Assembly (NCBI RefSeq): GCF_028622115.1
Contig: NZ_CP097263.1
Span: 9,249,501 to 9,313,500 of the forward strand
Source: Kutzneria chonburiensis
Lineage (GTDB): Bacteria; Actinomycetota; Actinomycetes; Mycobacteriales; Pseudonocardiaceae
Length of the DNA stretch: 64,000 bases
Direction: 5' to 3'
Part shown: positions 1 through 9,989 of the stretch, piece after piece
Layout of the letters: the number at the start of each line of letters is the position of its first letter
How positions within the stretch are numbered: the first letter of the stretch is position 1
Position numbers and translations under genes: made by a program
The notes under the pieces: generated by a model
Databases searched by the model: none
What the model was told of the DNA's origin: nothing
Seen by the model: the letters and a program-made list of their open reading frames with translations, nothing else

Positions 1-245
1 TCCAGCGTGCGGGCCAGGTAGTCGACGCCGTTCATCTCCGGCATGCGCTGATCGGCCAGCAGCAGCGCGGGTTCCTCGCCCCGCTTGCGCACGGCTTCCA
101 GCACCCGCAGCGCCTCGGCCGGCGAGTCGACCGCCATGACCCGGTAGCGGTCCTGGTACTGCCGGCTCAGGTCGCGTCGGATCGCGCGCAGCACATGCGG
201 ATCGTCGTCGACCGCGAGCACCACCGGGCGGTGTCGTTCAGGCAT
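1..245 (-). CDS. Response regulator receiver domain, partial (likely response regulator/thioredoxin reductase fusion)
   Basis: The gene runs off the left edge; only the first 81 codons are visible, starting at ATG 243-245. The N-terminus has a receiver-domain start (VVLAVDDDP) and the phosphoacceptor region (LLLADQRMPEMNG), so the acidic pocket and phospho-Asp are present. The pattern of two Arg-rich helices and the LLLADQRMPEMNGVDYL segment resembles the N-terminal domain of actinobacterial proteins that fuse a receiver to an FAD-dependent thioredoxin reductase. That C-terminal half lies outside the window, so the fusion is an inference. It is divergent from the operon starting at 448. A cyclic-nucleotide-binding histidine kinase, the usual neighbour of such fusions, lies at 19578. 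Confidence 0.75.
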   Translation of the reverse strand, partial: MPERHRPVVLAVDDDPHVLRAIRRDLSRQYQDRYRVMAVDSPAEALRVLEAVRKRGEEPALLLADQRMPEMNGVDYLARTL

Positions 246-447
246 GGCAGTCTCCAATGCCGCGCGGACTTGGCCGGCCAATCGTCCCCGCCGAGGCCTG
301 CTCGACGCGCGCTGACCTGACGCAGTCGCACGACTGTTGTGCCCGTGGCTGCGTCAAGTCGCGGAAGTAGCGGTGGTTGTGTTGTTCGGCAATCACTCGA
401 GAGGTTGACTGCGATGCGAGAAGAACGATCGAGTGGGGAGCACACCC

Positions 448-1272
448 ATGTCCAAGAAGATCCTCTTCATCCTGTCCGAATACGGATACTGGGGCGAGGA
501 ACTGGTCGGTCCGCTGGCGGCCTGCGACGAACAGGGATACCAGGTCGTGTTCGCCACGCCGAACGGCAAGCGGCCGGTGCCGCTGCCGCCCAGCGTCGAC
601 CCCGGCTACATCGACCCGCCACTGGGTCGTTCGGTGACCACGCCGGAAGTGGCGGCCTCGGTCGTCGCGCTGGACGGGTCCGGCCGGCTCGACGAGCCGG
701 TCAGCCTGGCCGAGTGGGTGCCGGAACGGCCGTACAACAGCGAGAACAACTTCCTGCGCAAGATCGAGGCCTACTACCGCGAGCTGGACGACGTGGCCGA
801 GGACCTGCGCTCGTTCGACGCGATGGTGATCGTCGGCGGCTCCGGCCCGATCGTGGACCTGGCCAACAACGGCCGGGTGCACGAGCTGATCCTGGCCTTC
901 GTCCGCGCCGGCAAGCCGGTGGTGGCCGAGTGCTACGGCGTTGCCTGCCTTGCCTTCGCCCGCAGCTGGGAGGACCGGGACAGCATCATCGACGGCAAGC
1001 ACGTCACCGGTCACTGCAAGGAGTACGACTACAAGGACGGCACCGGCTTCATCGGCGTCGAGTTCAACATGGGCCCGCCGCCGTACCCGCTGGAGTACAT
1101 CCTGCGCGACGCCACCGGCCCGAACGGGCGCTACCACGGCAACGTCGGCCACGAGACCTCGGTGATCGTGGACTACCCGTTCATCACCGCACGGTCCACT
1201 CCGGACTCCTTCCTGGCCGGCGAGAAGCTGGTCGAGGTGCTGGAGTCGGGGCTGACCCGGTACGGCTGGTGA
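448..1272 (+). CDS. DJ-1/PfpI (type 1 glutamine amidotransferase-like) family protein
   Basis: A 274-residue protein with the DJ-1/PfpI fold. It has a VIVGGSGP strand-loop, then the nucleophile elbow AECYGVACLAF with candidate catalytic Cys162, and a conserved GHCKEYDYKDGTGF region. Family members act as proteases, chaperones, deglycases, glyoxalases or hydratases, so the reaction is not fixed by sequence. ATG 448 is preferred to an in-frame GTG at 433 because GGGGAG at 435-440 is well spaced before it. It is the first gene of a tightly packed operon and is followed after 7 bp by a ThDP enzyme. A second, divergent DJ-1 protein lies two genes downstream, which suggests work on reactive carbonyl or 2-oxo metabolites (inference). 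Confidence 0.85.
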   Translation: MSKKILFILSEYGYWGEELVGPLAACDEQGYQVVFATPNGKRPVPLPPSVDPGYIDPPLGRSVTTPEVAASVVALDGSGRLDEPVSLAEWVPERPYNSENNFLRKIEAYYRELDDVAEDLRSFDAMVIVGGSGPIVDLANNGRVHELILAFVRAGKPVVAECYGVACLAFARSWEDRDSIIDGKHVTGHCKEYDYKDGTGFIGVEFNMGPPPYPLEYILRDATGPNGRYHGNVGHETSVIVDYPFITARSTPDSFLAGEKLVEVLESGLTRYGW

Positions 1273-1279
1273 GCCGGCG

Positions 1280-2884
1280 ATGACTCCACGGCCCGGCAAG
1301 GTCGCCGTCTTCGAGCAGTTCACCGCCGACGGCATCACCACGATGTTCGGCAATCCCGGCACGGTCGAGCAGGGCTTCCTCGACGTGCTGGAATCGGTGC
1401 CGGATTTCGACTACGTGCTGGCGTTGCAGGAGACCGTCGCGATCGGCATCGCGGACGGCTTCGCCCGTGCCGGCGCCCGCCCCGCCCTGGTGCAGCTGCA
1501 CTCGGGCGTGGGACTGGGCAACGGGATCGGCATGCTCTACCAGGCCAAGCGGGGGCATTCGCCGCTCGTGGTCGTCGCCGGCGAGGCTGGTGTCCGCTAC
1601 GACGCGATGGACGCCCAGATGGCCGCCGACCTGGTCGCCATGGCCAAGCCGGTGACCAAGTACGCGACCAGGGTGATCGACCCGTCCTCGGTGCTGCGGG
1701 TGCTGCGCCGGGCCGTGAAGATCGCGATGACGCCGCCCCGCGGGCCGGTGTTCGTCGCGCTGCCGATGGACGTGCTCGACGAGCTCACGGCCGAGGCGGC
1801 ACTGCCGACCGTCATTCCCAACAGGACGGTCACGCCGGCGGCGGCCGACATCGCCGAGGCGGTCGAGCTGCTGGCCGCCGCGCGCAACCCGATTGTCCTG
1901 ATGGGCGACGGGGTTTCGGTGTCCGGCGCGCAGGAGCAGCTGACCGCGGTGGCCGAGATGCTGGACGCGCCGGTGTACGGCGTAGACAACTCCGAGCTCA
2001 ACATGGATCCCCGGCACCCGCTGTACAAGGGCAACACGGGGCACATGTTCGGCGAGGACAGCGCCCGCCGACTGTCCGATGTGGACGCGGTGCTGATCGT
2101 CGGCACGTACGTGTTCTCGGAGGTCTTCCCGGCGCTGGGCAACCCGTTCCCGCCGGGCGCCAAGGTCGTGCACATCGACCTGGACGACTACGAGATCGCC
2201 AAGAACCACCCGGTGGACATCGCGCTGGCCGCCGACCCGAGGCCGACGCTGGCGGCCATCGCCGACGGCCTGGCCGAGGCCGGTCGGGCCCGCGGCATCT
2301 TCGACCAGGTGCCGCGGCCCGAAGTGACCGCGGACAGCCCGATGATGGCGGTCTTCGCGGCCGAGCTGCACAACCAGACCGGCGACGACCTGATCGTGAT
2401 CGACGAAGCGCTGACGGCGTCGCCGCACCTCACCGCGCACCTGCCGCGGCGGCTGCCCGGCACGTACTTCGCCACCCGCGGCGGCTCACTCGGCATCGGG
2501 ATTCCCGGCGCCATCGGGGCGAAGCTGGCCCGGCCGGACGCGCCGGTCGTCGGCTTCACCGGCGACGGCGGCAGCATGTACACCATCCAGGCGCTGTGGA
2601 CGGCCGCGCGGCACAACGTCGCGGCCAAGTTCGTGATCTGCAACAACCACCGGTACCAGCTGCTGGACGACAACATCGACCGCTACTTCGCGGAACGCGA
2701 CATCGCCCAGCACGTGCACCCCAGCGGCTTCGACCTGGCCGAGCCGGAGATCGGCTTCGTCGGGTTGGCGGAAAGCCTCGGGGTGCCGGCGATGCGGGTG
2801 GACAAGCCGGAGCAGGTGGCGGCCGCGGTGCAGCGGATGCTCGACCACGACGGCCCGTTCCTCATCGACCTCGTGACGGCCTGA
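1280..2884 (+). CDS. Thiamine pyrophosphate-dependent enzyme (benzoylformate decarboxylase/acetolactate synthase family)
   Basis: A 534-residue, full-length ThDP enzyme with three domains. The N-terminal pyrimidine-binding domain carries the activating Glu (E51 in LALQETVAIGIADGFA) and a GNPGT entry motif like that of benzoylformate decarboxylase. A central domain follows. The C-terminal PP domain has the GDGG...NN cofactor motif (GDGG 428-431, NN 455-456). The substrate is probably a 2-oxo acid; decarboxylase, lyase and synthase activities cannot be separated by eye. No FAD-binding signature stands out, which leans towards decarboxylase. It lies 7 bp after one DJ-1/PfpI gene and 14 bp before another, so the three are almost certainly co-transcribed. 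Confidence 0.88.
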   Translation: MTPRPGKVAVFEQFTADGITTMFGNPGTVEQGFLDVLESVPDFDYVLALQETVAIGIADGFARAGARPALVQLHSGVGLGNGIGMLYQAKRGHSPLVVVAGEAGVRYDAMDAQMAADLVAMAKPVTKYATRVIDPSSVLRVLRRAVKIAMTPPRGPVFVALPMDVLDELTAEAALPTVIPNRTVTPAAADIAEAVELLAAARNPIVLMGDGVSVSGAQEQLTAVAEMLDAPVYGVDNSELNMDPRHPLYKGNTGHMFGEDSARRLSDVDAVLIVGTYVFSEVFPALGNPFPPGAKVVHIDLDDYEIAKNHPVDIALAADPRPTLAAIADGLAEAGRARGIFDQVPRPEVTADSPMMAVFAAELHNQTGDDLIVIDEALTASPHLTAHLPRRLPGTYFATRGGSLGIGIPGAIGAKLARPDAPVVGFTGDGGSMYTIQALWTAARHNVAAKFVICNNHRYQLLDDNIDRYFAERDIAQHVHPSGFDLAEPEIGFVGLAESLGVPAMRVDKPEQVAAAVQRMLDHDGPFLIDLVTA

Positions 2885-2898
2885 GAGGAGGCGGACGA

Positions 2899-3564
2899 AT
2901 GACGATCTCGGTACCCGTCGCCGACACCGGGCGGCTGGTCGGACGCAACATCGCGATCCTGATGGAAAGCGACTACGTCGAGCCGGAAATCGCCTACTAC
3001 GAAAGGCGGTTCGCGGAGGAGGGCGCACACGTCGACCTGCTCACCCGGCTGTGGGGGCAGGAGTCGATGACCTTCTTCGGCCACGAGTACCAGGCGCCGA
3101 TGTCGGTCAGCGGCGACCTGGAGGCCGTGACCGACGAGCAGCTGCACGGCTACGACGCGCTGATCGTGCCGGGTGGCATGGTGTCCGACCGGTTGCGCTA
3201 CACCGAGGACGTGCGGGAGCTGGCGCCCGCGGTGCAGCTGCTGCGGCGCGCGTTCGCCGTGCCGACCATCCTCAAGGGCATCATCTGCCACGGCATGTGG
3301 CTGGTGTCGCCCATCCCCGAGGTGGTCAAGGACCGCAGGCTCACCTGCCACAACAACCTCATCGGGGACGTCCGCAACATGGGCGCCCGCTACACCGACC
3401 AGGACGTCGTCGTGGACAACGACCTGATCACCGGCCGCAGCGCCGGGCACTGCCATCTGTTCGCCCGCACGCTGATCGACCTCGTCGTCGCGCGCACCGA
3501 CCACCGCCGCTCGTGGGACCGCGGGCCGAGGCCGGCACTGCAGGGAGTGCGTCATGTCCGCTGA
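2899..3564 (+). CDS. DJ-1/PfpI family protein
   Basis: A 221-residue protein starting at ATG 2899 with a strong GAGAGGAGG site just upstream. After a short N-terminal tail it shows the family strands NIAILMESDYVEPE, then DALIVPGGM, then the nucleophile elbow KGIICHGMW with Cys130. It resembles the PfpI/YhbO branch more than the DJ-1-like gene at 448. The C-terminal 25 residues are Arg-rich and overlap the next gene by 11 bp. Its presence with a second DJ-1 protein and a ThDP enzyme in one transcript argues for a carbonyl- or 2-oxo-acid-handling role (inference). Confidence 0.86.
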   Translation: MTISVPVADTGRLVGRNIAILMESDYVEPEIAYYERRFAEEGAHVDLLTRLWGQESMTFFGHEYQAPMSVSGDLEAVTDEQLHGYDALIVPGGMVSDRLRYTEDVRELAPAVQLLRRAFAVPTILKGIICHGMWLVSPIPEVVKDRRLTCHNNLIGDVRNMGARYTDQDVVVDNDLITGRSAGHCHLFARTLIDLVVARTDHRRSWDRGPRPALQGVRHVR

Positions 3565-5371
3565 GCTGGACTTCACCTTCTCCGACACGGTCGCCGGCTA
3601 CGTCACCGGCTACGACCACGAACGCGCGCTGCTCGACCTGCGCACCAGCGACGGCAAGGCGGTGCGGGCCGACATGGGCGCGCTGACCAACGCCGAGTTC
3701 CTGCGCAACCTCGGTGCGCCGTCGATCGACGCCACCTCGCACGTGCGGGAGATGCTGGTGCCGGGCCGGCACGTGCACGTGCGCGGCATCGGCTATCCGG
3801 GCGGGCGGTTCGAGGCCAAGCACCTGACCTTCCTCGGCCGCCGCCCCGGCGAGTACAACTTCGAGGAGCAGGGCTGGTGGGCGGCGCAGCTCGACGAGCT
3901 GGCCAAGTTCTACCGCCGCGCCCAGTTCGGCAAGAAGAACCCGGTCGACTACGCCGACTACCGCACGACCCTGCGGCTGGGCGGCGACAAGAGCGACCAC
4001 CACGTGCAGGAGACCGACACCATCTCGCGGCTGGTCTACGGCATGGCCTCGGCCTACATGCTGACCGGCAACGAGGACTTCCTCGGCGTGGCCGAGAAGG
4101 GCACCGAGTACCTGCGCGCGCACATGCGGTTCGTTGACCGCGACGACGACGTCGTCTACTGGTACCACGGCGTCGATGTGCGTGACGGCGTCGAGACGAA
4201 GCTGTTCACCTCGGAGTTCGGCGACGACTACGACGCGCTGCCGGCGTACGAGCAGATCTACGCGCTGGTCGGCCCGACGCAGACCTTCCGCGTCACCGGC
4301 GACCCGCGCATCGCCGAGGACATCGACGGCACGCTTCGCCTGTTCCACAAGTTCTTCCACGACCCGGAGCGGGGCGGCTACTTCTCGCACATCGACCCGA
4401 TCCTGCTCAGCCCGCACCACGAGTCGCTTGGCCCCAACCGGTCCCGCAAGAACTGGAACTCGGTCGGCGACCACGCCCCGGCGTACCTGATCAACCTGTT
4501 CCTGGCCACCGGGGACAAGCGGCACGCCGACATGCTCGAGGAGACCTTCGACCTGATCACCGAGCACTTCCCGGCCAAGGACAGTCCCTTCGTGCAGGAG
4601 CGGTTCCACGCCGACTGGTCGGCCGACCAGGAGTACGGCTGGCAGCAGAACCGGGCGGTGGTCGGGCACAACCTGAAGATCGCCTGGAACCTGATGCGGA
4701 TGAACGCCATCCGGCCCAAGCAGTCCTACCGCGACCTGGCCGAGCAGCTGGGCCGGAGCATGCCGGCCATCGGCAGCGACACCCGCCGCGGCGGCTGGTA
4801 CGACGTGGTGGAGCGGGTCATCCGGGACGGCGAGAGCGTCCCGCGCTTCACCTGGCACGACCGCAAGGCCTGGTGGCAGCAGGAGCAGGCGATCCTCGCC
4901 TACCTCATCCTGGCCGGCAACACCGGCGACGAGGAGTTCCTGCGCCACGCTCGGGAGGCGTCGTCGTTCTACAACGCCTACTTCCTCGACCACGACGAGG
5001 GCGGCGTGTACTTCAACGTGCTGGCCGACGGAATGCCGTACCTGTTGGGCACCGAGCGGCTCAAGGGCAGCCACTCGATGAGCATGTACCACGCGTCGGA
5101 GCTGGCTTTCCTGGCCACCGTGTACGGCCGGCTGCTGCTGCACAACCAGCCGCTGACGCTGTGGTTCCGGCCCCGGCCGGACGGCTTCAAGGACCGGGTG
5201 CTGCGGGTGGCGCCGGACGCGCTGCCGCCCGGTCGGGTGCGGCTGGAATGGGTCGAGGTGGATGGCCGTCCGTACGGCGACTTCGACCCGGTGGCGATGA
5301 CGGTGTCATTGCCCGACTCCACCCAGGACGTGGTGGTGCGGGCGCACCTGTCTCCTTTAGAGAACCGATAA
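3554..5371 (+). CDS. AGE-family (N-acylglucosamine 2-epimerase/mannose isomerase-like) protein with extra N- and C-terminal domains
   Basis: A 605-residue protein. The middle (roughly 105-490) has the alpha6/alpha6-barrel features of the AGE superfamily: repeated aromatic helices, RKNWNSVGDHAPAYL, VVGHNLKIAWNLMR and GSHSMSMYHASELAFL, which supply the conserved His residues. Such enzymes epimerise or isomerise free or linked sugars. It is about 200 residues longer than typical members. Residues 1-100 form a beta-rich module (TVAGYVTGYDHERALLDL...) and the last 80 look like a small beta-sandwich. The start overlaps the previous gene by 11 bp (ATG 3554, GGGAG upstream), indicating translational coupling. 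The substrate is unknown; GlgX downstream suggests glycogen-derived or maltodextrin sugars (inference). Confidence 0.82.
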   Translation: MSAELDFTFSDTVAGYVTGYDHERALLDLRTSDGKAVRADMGALTNAEFLRNLGAPSIDATSHVREMLVPGRHVHVRGIGYPGGRFEAKHLTFLGRRPGEYNFEEQGWWAAQLDELAKFYRRAQFGKKNPVDYADYRTTLRLGGDKSDHHVQETDTISRLVYGMASAYMLTGNEDFLGVAEKGTEYLRAHMRFVDRDDDVVYWYHGVDVRDGVETKLFTSEFGDDYDALPAYEQIYALVGPTQTFRVTGDPRIAEDIDGTLRLFHKFFHDPERGGYFSHIDPILLSPHHESLGPNRSRKNWNSVGDHAPAYLINLFLATGDKRHADMLEETFDLITEHFPAKDSPFVQERFHADWSADQEYGWQQNRAVVGHNLKIAWNLMRMNAIRPKQSYRDLAEQLGRSMPAIGSDTRRGGWYDVVERVIRDGESVPRFTWHDRKAWWQQEQAILAYLILAGNTGDEEFLRHAREASSFYNAYFLDHDEGGVYFNVLADGMPYLLGTERLKGSHSMSMYHASELAFLATVYGRLLLHNQPLTLWFRPRPDGFKDRVLRVAPDALPPGRVRLEWVEVDGRPYGDFDPVAMTVSLPDSTQDVVVRAHLSPLENR

Positions 5372-5400
5372 GCGAGAGCGCTGCGGCTGGAGTGGTGGAC

Positions 5401-5736
5401 ATGGAACTGGAGAAGCAGATGCGCGGCCCGGTCACCGTGATCGCGCTGAACGGGGAGCTGGACAGCACGACCGCGCCGAGGGTCCAGCAGGGTCTCGACG
5501 AGCTGGTCCCGGTGCACGGCATGGTGCTGCTCGACCTGAGTCGCACCACGTACATGTCCAGCGCCGGCTTGCGGGTGCTGCTGCTGGTGTACCGGCTGTG
5601 CCAGCAGATGGGCACGCGGGTGATGGTGTCGGGCATCTCGAACGAGGTGAAGGCGGTGATGGCCGCGACCGGGTTCCTGGCCTTCTTCACCGTCGCCGGT
5701 TCCGTGGACGAGGGTGTGGAGGTCCTGGCGGCGTGA
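5401..5736 (+). CDS. STAS-domain anti-sigma factor antagonist
   Basis: A 111-residue single STAS domain of the SpoIIAA/RsbV type. It shows the core strand (VTVIALNGELDSTTAPRVQ) and the phosphorylation loop LLDLSRTTYMSSAGLRVL, in which the second Ser of MSSAG is the expected target of an RsbW-type kinase. ATG 5401 has GGAG at 5389-5392; in-frame GTGs at 5392 and 5395 are less well placed. It sits between AGE epimerase and GlgX rather than beside its kinase, which is at 8245, so it may link the metabolic and signalling halves of the operon. One of two STAS proteins here. Confidence 0.88.
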   Translation: MELEKQMRGPVTVIALNGELDSTTAPRVQQGLDELVPVHGMVLLDLSRTTYMSSAGLRVLLLVYRLCQQMGTRVMVSGISNEVKAVMAATGFLAFFTVAGSVDEGVEVLAA

Positions 5737-5809
5737 GCGAGCTTGCGAGCGAACCATTCAACGCAGTGTCTCCGCGAACGCGGGCACCGAGCGCTAGCGA
5801 GGTGCCGCA

Positions 5810-7918
<2,109 letters not shown>

Positions 7919-7924
7919 GCGGGA

Positions 7925-8245
7925 ATGAGTTTCACCACGAAGGTGCACAGTGACGACGGTGTCGTCACCATCCGGCTGACCGGCGAGCTGGACTCGCGGG
8001 CGGCGCCTGCCCTCAACGAGGTGATCGTGGAGGCGACCGCGGGCACGGTGCGGCGGCTGGTGCTGCTGGCCGAGGAGCTGACCTACATGTCGTCGGCCGG
8101 CCTGCGCTGCCTGGTGTTCGCACACCAGAAGCTGGGCCGTGGCGTGGACATCGTCCTGGTCGGGGCCACGCCGGAGGTGGCGGAGACGATCAGCCTGACC
8201 GGCTTCGACCGCAGCCTGGTCATGCAGGATCCAGTGGAGCGGTGA
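7925..8245 (+). CDS. STAS-domain anti-sigma factor antagonist (RsbV-like)
   Basis: A 106-residue STAS domain with the pattern VVTIRLTGELDSRAAPAL and the phosphosite loop LTYMSSAGLRCL. It is similar in layout to the STAS protein at 5401 but diverged, so this is not a recent duplication. It starts 6 bp after glgX and its TGA overlaps the ATG of the downstream kinase-like gene (TGATG), which is typical of an RsbV-RsbW pair. It is expected to bind the HATPase protein when unphosphorylated and release the kinase's other partner. Confidence 0.9.
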   Translation: MSFTTKVHSDDGVVTIRLTGELDSRAAPALNEVIVEATAGTVRRLVLLAEELTYMSSAGLRCLVFAHQKLGRGVDIVLVGATPEVAETISLTGFDRSLVMQDPVER

Positions 8246-8724
8246 TGGCGGGCCACCGGCTGACGCTGCGCGGTGGCGAGGCGGGCGCGGCGCGGCGACT
8301 GGCTGACTTCGTCGCGGCGCTCGCCGTCAGCGGTGGACTGGACAGCCGCCAGTCCTACTGGCTGCGGCTGGCCGTCGACGAGATCACCACCAACATCGGC
8401 CAGCACGGCTATCGGGGCCTCGGGGGGCTGGTCGAGATCGAGGGCGCGGTCGACGACGATCGCGTCTGGGTGCGCATCACCGATGAGGCGCCCGCGTTCG
8501 ATCCCCACTCCCACGACCCGGCGCCGCGCCTGGCCAATGGCGCGGCGCACGACGGCGAGGGCGGCCTCGGGCTGTACCTCGCCCTGAACGGACTGGACCG
8601 CCTCGACCACGCCTATGTGGACGGTCGCAACGTCAACACGCTGATGATGCTGCGACACGCGGAGGGGGTCCGGGAGACGGACGGAGGAACGCATGGGGGC
8701 GACGATCGCGTTGGTGGTCGCTGA
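8245..8724 (+). CDS. RsbW/SpoIIAB-like anti-sigma factor kinase (HATPase_c_2)
   Basis: A 159-residue GHKL ATPase of the serine-kinase anti-sigma type. The N-box (LAVDEITTNIGQHGY) and a G1 box (VRITDEAPAFDP), followed by a Gly-rich lid (GEGGLGLYL), are present. Family function is to phosphorylate STAS antagonists and sequester a sigma factor or another target. ATG 8245 is chosen over GTG 8242 because it forms the TGATG overlap with the RsbV-like gene. The 3' end overlaps the phosphatase gene by 32 bp. No sigma factor gene is visible in the window, so its output partner is unknown. Confidence 0.88.
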   Translation: MAGHRLTLRGGEAGAARRLADFVAALAVSGGLDSRQSYWLRLAVDEITTNIGQHGYRGLGGLVEIEGAVDDDRVWVRITDEAPAFDPHSHDPAPRLANGAAHDGEGGLGLYLALNGLDRLDHAYVDGRNVNTLMMLRHAEGVRETDGGTHGGDDRVGGR

Positions 8725-9928
8725 GGAGCACGCCACGACAAGGGAGCTGGACCGGGCGCTGCGCACGGCGGGATTCGCCGTGCGCCACGCCGTGCCCGGG
8801 CAGGAACATGCCGTGGCCGCCTCGGCGGAGCCGCCGGACATCGTGCTGGTGTCGGCCTCGGTCGGGTTGCACCGGCTGGCCACGCTCGGACAGCGGTTCG
8901 CCGCCGACGACGTGAACCCGGCGATCGTGGTGTTCCCTCAGGACGACTTCGAGGCGCTGGAAGCCTGTGTGACCGCCGGGTTCGACTGGGTGATGCCACC
9001 GTTCCTGCCGGCGCTGCTGCGCAGCCGGCTGTCCACGTGCTGGGAGCGGTCCCAGCTGGCGACCGCCGTCGAGGACATGGCCGCGGTGGCCAACCTGCGC
9101 GAGTACGAGCGGGACATGAGCATTGCCCGGGAGATCCAGGCCGGCTTCCTGCCCGAGCAGCTGCCAGCCGCGCACGGCTGGGACTTCGCGGTGCGGTTCC
9201 GGCCGGCCAAGGAGGTGGCCGGCGACTTCTACGACGGTTTCGAGCTGGTCAACGGCCGGCGGCTGGGCTTCCTGGTCGCCGACGTGTGCGACAAGGGCGT
9301 CGGGGCCGCGCTGTTCATGGCGTTGATCCGGACCCTGTTGCGACACACCGCCGAGCACACCGGCAGCTGGTGGCAGGACGACGTCGTCCAGGAAGTGTTG
9401 GTGGACAGCGAGGTCGAGGCCGGCGGCGCGCTGCCGCCGCTGCTGTCGGTCGGCGCCGGACCGCTGGTGCAGTCCGTCGTCGGCACCAACCGCTACATGG
9501 CCCGCAACCATTTGCGGCAGGGCTACTTCGCCACGCTGTTCTTCGGCGTGCTCGACCCGACATCCGGCGCCCTGCTGTACATCAACGGCGGCCACAACCC
9601 GCCGGTGCTGGTCCGCGCCGACGGCGAGATCACCACGCTGCGGCCGACCGGGCCGGCCGTCGGCATCCTCGCCGACAGCTCGTACACCTTGGGGCACACC
9701 ACACTCGGCCCCGGCGACGCCCTGTTCGTGTACACCGACGGCGTCGTCGACGCCCGCGACCCCGACGGCGGCCTGTTCGGCTACGAGCGCATGCTCGACG
9801 CCGTCCGCACGCCCTGCGACACCCCGGAGCAGCTGCTCGACATCATGGACACGCAGCTGGGCCTGCACGTCGGCCAGGCCAACCAGTTCGACGACATCAC
9901 CATGCTCGCCGTCCGCCGATCCGTCTGA
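8693..9928 (+). CDS. SpoIIE/RsbU-type PP2C phosphatase with degenerate receiver domain
   Basis: A 411-residue protein. Residues 1-115 fold like a receiver domain, but the beta-3 strand reads DIVLVSASVG and lacks the phospho-Asp, so it is a pseudo-receiver that may sense by protein contact. A linker helix (about 120-155) leads to the SpoIIE phosphatase domain: ARE-IQAGFLP, VAGDFYD, VADVCDKGVGAALFMAL and VYTDGVVDARD, which carry the metal-binding Asp residues. It should dephosphorylate the STAS antagonists. It is the last gene of the operon and is followed directly by a strong hairpin terminator. ATG 8693 has GGAGGAACGC upstream. Confidence 0.9.
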   Translation: MGATIALVVAEEHATTRELDRALRTAGFAVRHAVPGQEHAVAASAEPPDIVLVSASVGLHRLATLGQRFAADDVNPAIVVFPQDDFEALEACVTAGFDWVMPPFLPALLRSRLSTCWERSQLATAVEDMAAVANLREYERDMSIAREIQAGFLPEQLPAAHGWDFAVRFRPAKEVAGDFYDGFELVNGRRLGFLVADVCDKGVGAALFMALIRTLLRHTAEHTGSWWQDDVVQEVLVDSEVEAGGALPPLLSVGAGPLVQSVVGTNRYMARNHLRQGYFATLFFGVLDPTSGALLYINGGHNPPVLVRADGEITTLRPTGPAVGILADSSYTLGHTTLGPGDALFVYTDGVVDARDPDGGLFGYERMLDAVRTPCDTPEQLLDIMDTQLGLHVGQANQFDDITMLAVRRSV

Positions 9929-9944
9929 TCCGCGGACCGCACAA

Positions 9945-9982
9945 GCGAAAGGGGCCGCTCCCACCGGGAGCGGCCCCTTCGC
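9945..9982. terminator. Bidirectional rho-independent-type hairpin
   Basis: A GC-rich stem (GGGGCCGCTCCC with its complement GGGAGCGGCCCC) around an ACC loop at 9963-9965, extended by GCGAA/TTCGC with one bulged A. It lies between the convergent SpoIIE and PKS genes and can serve both strands. Confidence 0.9.
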
Positions 9983-9989
9983 GTCGGGC

